Origin: Bacteriovoracaceae bacterium UBA1511
Lineage (GTDB): Bacteria > Bdellovibrionota > Bacteriovoracia > Bacteriovoracales > Bacteriovoracaceae
Length of the DNA: 37,929 nucleotides
NCBI GenBank assembly: GCA_002323535.1
Contig: DCQT01000081.1
Coordinates: 1 to 37,929 of the forward strand
Direction of reading: 5' to 3'
Below the pieces are notes generated by a model. It searched no databases, had not been told where the DNA came from, and saw nothing but the letters and a program-made list of their open reading frames with translations. Positions 32,313 to 37,929 of the stretch are shown here, piece by piece. The stretch's first letter is position 1. Every line of letters starts with the position of its first letter. Made by a program: the position numbers and the translations under genes.

Positions 32313-32495
32313 ATGTTTCAATTATTAGTTGAATACTTTAAAGACGAGGAAGGCCAAACTTCTACAGAGTATATTTTGCTAGTTGCTGTTGTTGCTATGA
32401 TTGTTCTCAAATTTAAGGAAAAGTTGAACACAAAGCTAAACTCTGTACTTGATGGCGCTTTCGGAAAAGTAGAAGGTGGTATTAGCGATTTCTAA
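32313..32495 (+). CDS. flp: Flp-type (type IVb) major pilin
   Basis: 60 aa Flp pilin, the main subunit of Tad pili used for surface adhesion. A short leader ends EEG, followed by QTSTEY: cleavage after Gly14 would leave Gln at +1 and the conserved Glu19 at +5, then Tyr20 and a hydrophobic helix 'ILLVAVVAMIVLKF'. The C-terminal part is short and amphipathic, as usual. I start at ATG 32313, which has AGGAG 7 bases upstream; the ATG at 32307 would sit one base from that SD. First gene of the operon behind a strong promoter, and followed by a 69-base spacer with a hairpin, consistent with high expression. Confidence 0.93.
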   Translation: MFQLLVEYFKDEEGQTSTEYILLVAVVAMIVLKFKEKLNTKLNSVLDGAFGKVEGGISDF

Positions 32496-32505
32496 AAGTT
32501 AATAA

Positions 32506-32540
32506 CTTAGAGATCATTTTGCCCTCTATTCTTCTCTAGG
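32506..32540 (+). other. Hairpin in the flp-to-pseudopilin spacer
   Basis: CTTAGAGA (32506-32513) pairs with TCTCTAGG (32533-32540), with one G-T pair, around a 19-base loop. It follows the flp stop by 10 bases and could partly stop transcription or protect the flp 3' end. No T tract follows. Confidence 0.35.
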
Positions 32541-32564
32541 AACTATGACATCATTAAATTTATA

Positions 32565-32789
32565 ATGGTGTATGAAAAACTGTTTTCAATTTTCAAATCA
32601 AATTCTGGTCAAGCATTAGTAGAATATATGTTGATTTTCAGCTTGTTTGCATTAATTGCATTTGGGTTAACAAACAGTTTTAACAACTTAATGGGTAATT
32701 TTACAACTTCCTTTTCGGTCATTCTATCGCAGCATCTATCAATAGGTGTTTGTGAAACTGAGTGTTTTTTTAATGGCTATGGAAACTAA
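32565..32789 (+). CDS. Second Flp-like pilin or pseudopilin
   Basis: 74 aa. Leader of 15 residues ending SNSG, then QALVEYMLIFSLFALIAFG: Gly15/Gln16 with Glu20 at +5 is the prepilin-peptidase processing site, as in Flp. The C-terminal part after the hydrophobic helix is about 40 residues with two cysteines (VCETEC), unlike Flp. Probably a minor pilin or pseudopilin. The start ATG 32565 has no clear SD. It overlaps the prepilin peptidase start by 17 bases. Confidence 0.82.
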   Translation: MVYEKLFSIFKSNSGQALVEYMLIFSLFALIAFGLTNSFNNLMGNFTTSFSVILSQHLSIGVCETECFFNGYGN

Positions 32790-33300
32790 AGATATCTTTC
32801 CCGTATCATTATTTTTTTATTTAATGCTTCAATTGCTGATTGTTTCTTACACTGACCTTAAAACAAAAAAGATACCCAACGTTTGGCCTTTTTCCAATTT
32901 ACTTACATTTTTTATTCTTTTCTTTTTATTCCCAGGACTCTTTGAGTTAAGCTTAAGGACCTTATTTTATCCGACAGTATTTTTCTTTGTTGGATTGTTT
33001 TTTTTCTCGATAAAAATAGTTGGCGCAGGAGATTCAAAGTATTTAGTTAGTTTGTTTTTATTGGTGCCTCTAGGGTTTCAAGAAGTGGCTTTGGCATCTC
33101 TTGTTGAAATTACATTTATTACAGGTGTTGTTAGCTTTTTGATAAACACAATTAAAAACTTTAAAAAAATATTTCGCGCATTTAAAGAAAAAAAGATTAA
33201 CTTAATCAAAGAATGTTATGGAAAAAAATTCCCATTTGCGCCAGTGATCCTTGGATCATGGATAATTTTTGGGTGGAAGATCCAAAAAAACCTTTTTTAA
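32773..33300 (+). CDS. cpaA: Prepilin peptidase, CpaA/TadV type (A24)
   Basis: 175 aa inner-membrane aspartic protease that removes the leader of Flp pilins. Both catalytic aspartates are present: Asp28 in 'SYTDLKTKKIPN' and Asp87 in 'VGAGDSK' (the GxGD motif). About five to six hydrophobic helices; the N-methylation cytosolic domain of full-length PilD is absent, as is usual in the CpaA/TadV group. I take ATG 32773, overlapping the preceding pilin gene by 17 bases; a GTG at 32746 is also in frame. The stop overlaps the next ATG by one base (TAATG). Its position among five putative substrates fits the role. Confidence 0.92.
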   Translation: MAMETKDIFPVSLFFYLMLQLLIVSYTDLKTKKIPNVWPFSNLLTFFILFFLFPGLFELSLRTLFYPTVFFFVGLFFFSIKIVGAGDSKYLVSLFLLVPLGFQEVALASLVEITFITGVVSFLINTIKNFKKIFRAFKEKKINLIKECYGKKFPFAPVILGSWIIFGWKIQKNLF

Positions 33301-33587
33301 TGAATAGTCATGGCCAAGCATTAATGGAATATATTCTTCTCATAAGCGTTATCAGCTTGATGTTTATTTCCATTCTTAGAAGTGATCAGTTTCAAGATGT
33401 TTTTGGAGAGGAGGCAAATTTTTTTAAGCAGATGAGAATTAAGATGGCGTACGAGTATCGACATGGCATAAGCCGTAAAAAAGGGAATAATGACCCAACA
33501 AATAATTCATATGCAGGCCGTCATGAGACTTATACTAATGGTAGTACAACTAGATTTTTCATAACAAAGAAGCCATATGAAAAATAA
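33300..33587 (+). CDS. Pilin-like protein (Flp/TadE type)
   Basis: 95 aa. A very short leader MNSHG is followed by QALMEYILLISVISLMFIS: Gly5/Gln6 with Glu10 at +5 is the same processing motif as the neighbouring pilins. The remaining 65 residues are basic and polar with no cysteine (tail 'GSTTRFFITKKPYEK'). The ATG at 33300 is formed by the last A of the cpaA stop; the longer frame from 33213 lies inside cpaA in another frame and is not real. Overlaps the next gene by 11 bases. Confidence 0.8.
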   Translation: MNSHGQALMEYILLISVISLMFISILRSDQFQDVFGEEANFFKQMRIKMAYEYRHGISRKKGNNDPTNNSYAGRHETYTNGSTTRFFITKKPYEK

Positions 33588-34095
33588 CAAAGGTCAATCA
33601 ACAGCCGAATTTATTTTAGCTTTTGCTTTTATGGCGTTATTTGTAATTGTATTTATTCAAATGGCAGAGAACTATGTAAAAGGGTATGCGATTCATTATG
33701 CAACATTTATGACCTCTAGATCATTTATGGTTCAAGATAATGGTGCAGATAGTATTTCCTCTGTAGACTTAGGCGCTAAAAATTTCGCAGAAAGTAAAGT
33801 TTTAAGAAAAATGCTCAAAGTGAATAATAAGATGAAGTTTCAATTCCGAGATCCTGGCTCTGGTGGAAAAAAACTTTTTTCTGGCACCACCATTACATTT
33901 AGTGAATCTTTTAGCCCCTCAGAAATGGTTGGAGGTGTGGATAAAGTCAAATTTGTGAGTGAATCTTTTTTAGGGCGAACATTTTCCTCAGCAGAATGTG
34001 CAAGAAACACTTGCCTTCTTTTGGAGAAAACCATCTCGGGCGGAAGTCTTAAATGTAATAGTGGGCATATGACAGTATTTGATAATGGATGTTGA
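33577..34095 (+). CDS. TadE-like pseudopilin
   Basis: 172 aa. The leader MKNNKG precedes QSTAEFILAFAFMALFVIVF, giving Gly6/Gln7 and Glu11 at +5, with Phe rather than Tyr next, as in TadE/TadF pseudopilins. Four cysteines lie in the last third (ECARNTC, KC, GC-end), suggesting two disulfides in the periplasm. TadE-like proteins are minor pilins needed for pilus assembly. The start overlaps the preceding gene by 11 bases, and the stop TGA abuts the next ATG. Confidence 0.86.
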   Translation: MKNNKGQSTAEFILAFAFMALFVIVFIQMAENYVKGYAIHYATFMTSRSFMVQDNGADSISSVDLGAKNFAESKVLRKMLKVNNKMKFQFRDPGSGGKKLFSGTTITFSESFSPSEMVGGVDKVKFVSESFLGRTFSSAECARNTCLLLEKTISGGSLKCNSGHMTVFDNGC

Positions 34096-34560
34096 ATGAT
34101 AAGAAGATCGAAAAGAGGACAAGCAATGTTTGAGTTCATTATCTTCCTACCTTTTGTAGTTGTACTTTTTAAAATGTTTCTAAATATTGGTGGTGCAATT
34201 AATGGTTCTATTAATCAGCAAAAGTCTCTAAGGGGTTATTTCTTCTATCTAAACAAGGGGAATTCATATTTTCCTGATAAAAGTCTTTTGGATAATGAAC
34301 TTAAGAGTTTTGCTCAAGTTGGTTTTTATGCACTTGGGTATATTGAACAACTTAAAGGGGAAACGCCAATTGCTCCTTGCTACAAAATTGAGCCATTTTT
34401 TGGTGAAGATTTTGATAAATGTTTAGACAAGCCTAAAGAGAATAAAAGTCAGTTTATTAAGCCAAAAACAATGTTTGGTTTATGTGGCCCGGTGTTTGTT
34501 AACAATGGTGACTCATGGGGAATTGCCCATCAAACATCAGGAACTTGTATGACGAGGTAA
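34096..34560 (+). CDS. TadE/TadF-like pseudopilin
   Basis: 154 aa. The leader MIRRSKRG precedes QAMFEFIIFLPFVVVLFKMF: Gly8/Gln9 and Glu13 at +5. The periplasmic part has four cysteines (APCYK, DKCLD, GLCGP, GTCMT), again enough for two disulfides. It begins directly at the stop of the previous gene, so translation is continuous. A 63-base spacer follows before cpaB. Confidence 0.86.
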   Translation: MIRRSKRGQAMFEFIIFLPFVVVLFKMFLNIGGAINGSINQQKSLRGYFFYLNKGNSYFPDKSLLDNELKSFAQVGFYALGYIEQLKGETPIAPCYKIEPFFGEDFDKCLDKPKENKSQFIKPKTMFGLCGPVFVNNGDSWGIAHQTSGTCMTR

Positions 34561-34623
34561 TTTTTTCCTAGGCCTTCATCTTTTTAAACCTGATAAAATG
34601 TAAGTAGCAAAAAAGGACGTTTG

Positions 34624-35433
34624 ATGAATTCAAAAGCATTTACACTGGCGTTAGTTATCGCAGGTTTTTCAATGTTTATGGTCTACTCTTATATTGAGGA
34701 TCAAACTAAAAGTCTTTTTAAAAAGTTTGGGCAAGAGCAAACTGTAGTTGTTGCTAAACAGGATATCTTGGATTTAGAACTTATTGATGATTCAAAAGTA
34801 ATGCTTATAACAGTACCCTCAAAGTTTTTAGCGCCGGGTCATTATAAAACAATAAAAGACATTCAAAATACAATTGCCTTAACTCCAATTATGAAAGGTG
34901 AGCAAATCACAAAGCCAAGGGTAGCCTACCCTGGTGAAAAAACTGGATTGTCACGGCAGGTGAGTGTTGGAAAAAGAGCGGTTGCTCTTTTGGTAAATGA
35001 AAATCAGGCCGTTGGTAAATTGATTAAACCTGGTGATAGAGTGGATGTTATTGCAAATATTTCGTACGTTCCTGGACGAAAGGATAAAACCAATACAATG
35101 ACAGTTCTTCAGGATGTATTAATTCTTTCGACTGGTTACAATATTTCTAACAGTATACCAATGGTTGGGTTAGAAACGGCTAAAGAAATTAGAGCATTGA
35201 ATCTAAACACCTATAACCAATACAGTAGCGTAACCCTTGAGTTGGATCCATTTCAAAGCCAGAAATTAATTTTTATAATAAAAAATATGGATAGTACTCC
35301 ATTTTTTAGCTTGAGAAATAATGATGATAAAGATCAATTAAGAATACCTGTAACAGAGATTTTTGACATTCTTGATGAAAATAAAGCAGATGCAAGGGAA
35401 TATTTTAAGAAGCTTGATGAGAGGCAAAATTGA
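34624..35433 (+). CDS. cpaB: Flp pilus assembly protein CpaB/RcpC
   Basis: 269 aa periplasmic protein that works with the CpaC secretin in Tad pilus export. One N-terminal transmembrane segment (about residues 4-22) is followed by a SAF/AFP-like domain: 'TVVVAKQDILDLELIDDSKV' and 'PIMKGEQITKPRV', then the RcpC/CpaB domain 'GKRAVALLVNENQAVGKLIK' continuing into PGDRVDVIA, which is the family signature. ATG 34624 has AAAAGGA upstream at 6 bases; an adjacent in-frame TTG at 34621 is too close to it. The stop overlaps the cpaC start codon by 4 bases. Confidence 0.94.
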   Translation: MNSKAFTLALVIAGFSMFMVYSYIEDQTKSLFKKFGQEQTVVVAKQDILDLELIDDSKVMLITVPSKFLAPGHYKTIKDIQNTIALTPIMKGEQITKPRVAYPGEKTGLSRQVSVGKRAVALLVNENQAVGKLIKPGDRVDVIANISYVPGRKDKTNTMTVLQDVLILSTGYNISNSIPMVGLETAKEIRALNLNTYNQYSSVTLELDPFQSQKLIFIIKNMDSTPFFSLRNNDDKDQLRIPVTEIFDILDENKADAREYFKKLDERQN

Positions 35434-36929
35434 TAAAAGGATGTTTATTCCTATTTACTCTTTCAATTATTGCAAGTGTCTCTTTTGCTCAAGACCTTAA
35501 ATCAAAAAAGATTGAAGTGGTAATTGGTCAAGACAAGGTTATAAACTTAGACTTTGCACCGTATACTAAAGTTGAGATTGGTAATGACTCAATACTTACT
35601 TATAAGATCGCTCCTCAAAAAAGAAGATTAACTTTGAAGGGCATAAAGCCTTCAAGCACTCCCACGTCAGTGCGTGTTTTAAATACAGTTGGCGATATTA
35701 AGGCAATATACGAGGTAACGGTTACGGAGACAGCAAAAGGCAAGCTTGTCCAAAAGTTAAAAACCTTTCTAGGTGACATTGAGGGACTAGAAATAAAAAT
35801 CAAGGGTGGCGAAGTAGTTTTGGAGGGAAAGATTATCGTCCCTGATGATTTGGGTAGAGTTTTTACAATCATAAATAGGGATGAGTTTAAAGAGGTTATA
35901 TTTCTCGTTGAGGTCCACCCTCAGGCGCAAGTTCTTATCGCAAGAAAAATGCAAGAAGAGATTAGAAAACAGTCAATGAAAAATGTGACAGTTAGAATTG
36001 TTAACGGTGTTTATTGGTTGGAGGGAGTTGTAGACTCTGACTCCAAGAAAGGGAAAGCCGAAGAAATCGCAATGGCATATTATCCGGCAACACTTGATTC
36101 AACTGCAAGGAGAGAGAGGCTTGTAAAAACATTGAAAAGAGATATTATCCAAAACTTTATTCAAGTGAATAAAAAAAGTTCACCCCCCTCTATTCCAAAG
36201 CTCATTAAAATTACAGCTCAATTCGTTGAGCTGACAAGGGACTATAATAGAGTTTTTGGGTTTAAGTGGATTCCATTAATGAATGCAAGTGGTGGCTCAA
36301 TCTCAATCGGACGAGGAGCCTCAGGTGATCTAACCTCTGAATCCTCCAATACACTTTCTGCGACGATATCAAATTTGTTCCCTAAACTGGCATCAGCAAG
36401 AAATGCAGGGCATGCGAGAGTTATTCAATCAGGAGTAATAATAACTCAAAATAATGAAAAAGCTCAGATTTCTAAAACAAATACGATTCCCTTTGCACTG
36501 GGAACGGGAGAGTTTACTAAGGCAGAAAATGCAACGGCCACCTTTGCAATTAACGTTCAACCTGAAATTCTTCCTCAAGAAAAGGTAAAGCTTGATATCG
36601 GGGTTGAGGTCTCTGCAAACTTTGGCAACCCTCCACAAACGAATAAGAACTCCCTAAAAACAAAAGTAGTTGTTAAGTCAAAAGAATCAGCTGCGATTGG
36701 CGGAATGGTCATCAATAAAACTCAGACAGACTTCGATAAAGATCCACCATTTGGAAGAGCAGAGTTTAATGAAGCCGAGGGTAACACTCCCTTGTTTTCA
36801 TTTTTAAGATCTAAAAACTTCAAATCTAGTAAGACTCAGTTTGTTGTTTTTGTGACACCTGAACTCGTGGACTCCGCATCAGAGGGCACCGCAGAGATTA
36901 AAAGAAAATTTAGGCAGAGGGGAAGGTAG
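35430..36929 (+). CDS. cpaC: Tad pilus outer-membrane secretin CpaC/RcpA
   Basis: 499 aa secretin forming the outer-membrane channel for the Flp pilus. Signal peptide (about residues 1-20, ending SFAQD); N-terminal pilus/CpaC domain (about 27-95); a BON-like segment with 'LEIKIKGGEVVLEGKIIVPD'; and the secretin domain from about residue 260, with 'VIQSGVIITQNNEKAQI' and the closing 'KTQFVVFVTPELVD', the secretin terminal signature. The start is TTG at 35430 overlapping the cpaB stop (TTGA); AGAGG 6 bases upstream and the signal peptide right after it support this non-ATG start. The next gene starts 5 bases after the stop. Confidence 0.95.
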   Translation: MIKGCLFLFTLSIIASVSFAQDLKSKKIEVVIGQDKVINLDFAPYTKVEIGNDSILTYKIAPQKRRLTLKGIKPSSTPTSVRVLNTVGDIKAIYEVTVTETAKGKLVQKLKTFLGDIEGLEIKIKGGEVVLEGKIIVPDDLGRVFTIINRDEFKEVIFLVEVHPQAQVLIARKMQEEIRKQSMKNVTVRIVNGVYWLEGVVDSDSKKGKAEEIAMAYYPATLDSTARRERLVKTLKRDIIQNFIQVNKKSSPPSIPKLIKITAQFVELTRDYNRVFGFKWIPLMNASGGSISIGRGASGDLTSESSNTLSATISNLFPKLASARNAGHARVIQSGVIITQNNEKAQISKTNTIPFALGTGEFTKAENATATFAINVQPEILPQEKVKLDIGVEVSANFGNPPQTNKNSLKTKVVVKSKESAAIGGMVINKTQTDFDKDPPFGRAEFNEAEGNTPLFSFLRSKNFKSSKTQFVVFVTPELVDSASEGTAEIKRKFRQRGR

Positions 36930-36934
36930 AGCTT

Positions 36935-37929
36935 ATGCCTGGATATATATTATCAGTCATTGGTGGAAAAGGTGGTGTTGGGAAGTCCCAAGTCGCTGCA
37001 AATTTAGCTTTTGCATATGCAGGTGCAACTAAGCAAAAAACACTTCTTTTAGATTTTGATAAAAAAGCAGCTGGTGATCAAAATGTTATCACTGGGATTA
37101 AGGCGAAGAAGAATCTAAAAGACTTATCAGAATTTTCAGGTGCAATTGATCCAAAAAGTTTTCAACAATTTGTCACACCACATCCAAGTAATGTTCATTA
37201 TATAGGTATGCCTAATGATTCAATGGCCGCAGAGGGTATTAATGCAGAAGCTTTAGGAAAAACTCTTAAAGCCGTGACAAGTATGTACCAATTGACCGTC
37301 ATTGATGGTGGTTCTAGTCTTGATGACCTATGCTTAAAAGGCCTTGAGTTTTCAACGATGATATTCATGGTAGTGACACCTGATATTCTTGTTGTAAATC
37401 AAACGAGAAGATTGTTTTCTGAATTAACAACAATGCTCTTTCCCAAAGAGATGACCTTTCTTCTTCTTAATCAAATGGTAAAGGGTCATCCAGTTTCTCC
37501 TGATATTGTTCAAAAACAAATTGGAAGACCTGTTTTTTCAATGATCCAAAAAGATGATCAAACATGTACCACTTCCCTATCTCAGTCAAAGCCAGCTGTA
37601 CTTGTATCTAAAAATGGTTTGTTTTCAAAAGGTATTCTAGAAACTATTTCCAAGATAAATCAAAAGAATGTCTTTAAGTCACTGGCTTCTTTAAATCGTC
37701 CTTCAGAAATGGGGAAAAAGAAATCGGGTGATGCTGGTGGCAGTACAGGTAATGCCTGGAGAGATTTGAAAAAAAGAATTCATCACGCGCTTGTTGAAGA
37801 AATGGATGTGTCTAAAGCAGATTCTAATGACCCTAAGGCTCAAGTCATTTTAAAAGAAAAAACGAAAAAAATTGTCGTCGAGCTTTTAGGTAAAGAAGAT
37901 ACAACAGGAATAATTAACTCAAGAGAAGA
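36935..37929 (+). CDS. CpaE-like MinD/ParA ATPase running into a CpaF-like N-terminus (partial, truncated by window edge)
   Basis: 331 codons visible with no stop before the window end. Residues 1-250 form a MinD/ParA-type ATPase: deviant Walker A GGKGGVGKS (10-18, signature Lys12), 'TLLLDFDKKAAGDQN' (A' region) and 'QLTVIDGGSSLDDL' (Walker B-like). In Tad systems this is CpaE, a polar localisation factor. After a Gly/Ser/Lys linker (about 256-272), 'NAWRDLKKRIHHALVEEMD' and 'LKEKTKKIVVELLGKED' resemble the start of the CpaF/TadA secretion ATPase. So one frame appears to join CpaE to CpaF. A GGAAGG SD lies 8 bases before the ATG. The CpaF catalytic core would lie beyond the window. Confidence 0.87.
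   Translation, partial: MPGYILSVIGGKGGVGKSQVAANLAFAYAGATKQKTLLLDFDKKAAGDQNVITGIKAKKNLKDLSEFSGAIDPKSFQQFVTPHPSNVHYIGMPNDSMAAEGINAEALGKTLKAVTSMYQLTVIDGGSSLDDLCLKGLEFSTMIFMVVTPDILVVNQTRRLFSELTTMLFPKEMTFLLLNQMVKGHPVSPDIVQKQIGRPVFSMIQKDDQTCTTSLSQSKPAVLVSKNGLFSKGILETISKINQKNVFKSLASLNRPSEMGKKKSGDAGGSTGNAWRDLKKRIHHALVEEMDVSKADSNDPKAQVILKEKTKKIVVELLGKEDTTGIINSRE

Noticed and set aside
33213..33299. Extension of the 33300 pilin into the cpaA gene
   Set aside because: It lies within cpaA in another frame; the ATG formed at the cpaA stop gives a normal short pilin leader.
1..37929. tRNA genes, CRISPR arrays, insertion sequences or prophage ends
   Set aside because: None seen: no cloverleaf-like sequence in the gaps, no spaced direct repeats, no transposase or integrase motifs.

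Overview
The window is AT-rich, gene-dense bacterial chromosome with no tRNA, rRNA, transposase, integrase or CRISPR array visible. It has a two-membrane envelope (TamA/TamB, lipoprotein, outer-membrane secretin), two short flagellins, a Tad/Flp pilus operon, and many small exported proteins without a clear family. This mix, the base composition and the gene style suggest a Bdellovibrionota member, most likely of the Bacteriovorax/Halobacteriovorax type. That assignment is inferred from recalled family knowledge, not from a search.

Layout: (1) 60-6760, a tamB-tamA pair, the TamA-like protein carrying six POTRA repeats. (2) 6782-7772, promoter, rplM, rpsI and terminator. (3) 7799-13266, a small tail-anchored exported protein, a matrixin-type metalloprotease, an AMIN-domain protein and lon, closed by a bidirectional terminator shared with rpoZ on the other strand. 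(4) 13286-17843, mostly minus strand: rpoZ, a small exported protein, an oligopeptide-binding lipoprotein, and recA-recX. (5) 18032-21033, a predicted outer-membrane protein behind a cascade of mini-ORFs, pgpA, and a protein that aligns with the RelA/SpoT (p)ppGpp synthetase domain. (6) 21030-25703, a tight six-gene minus-strand operon with greA and recG at its core. (7) 25770-28379, an ABC1/UbiB kinase-like protein converging on a GNAT protein. (8) 28434-30346, two flagellin genes whose leaders both carry a GGA-loop hairpin and a short upstream ORF. (9) 30364-31805, a RfbD-like SDR with an altered active site and an unknown protein. (10) 31806-32312, a stretch without a protein gene that holds a 6S RNA gene on the minus strand and, next to it, the Flp pilin promoter. 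(11) 32313-37929, a Tad pilus operon: five consecutive pilin/TadE-type proteins sharing one processing motif, their prepilin peptidase, CpaB, the CpaC secretin, and a CpaE-like ATPase whose frame runs into a CpaF-like N-terminus at the window edge.

The most notable points are the 6S RNA, the apparent CpaE-CpaF fusion, the RSH-like protein, and the matching leaders of the two flagellin genes. Start codons were moved from the longest reading frame wherever a Shine-Dalgarno (SD) sequence, signal peptide or domain boundary supported a later start.
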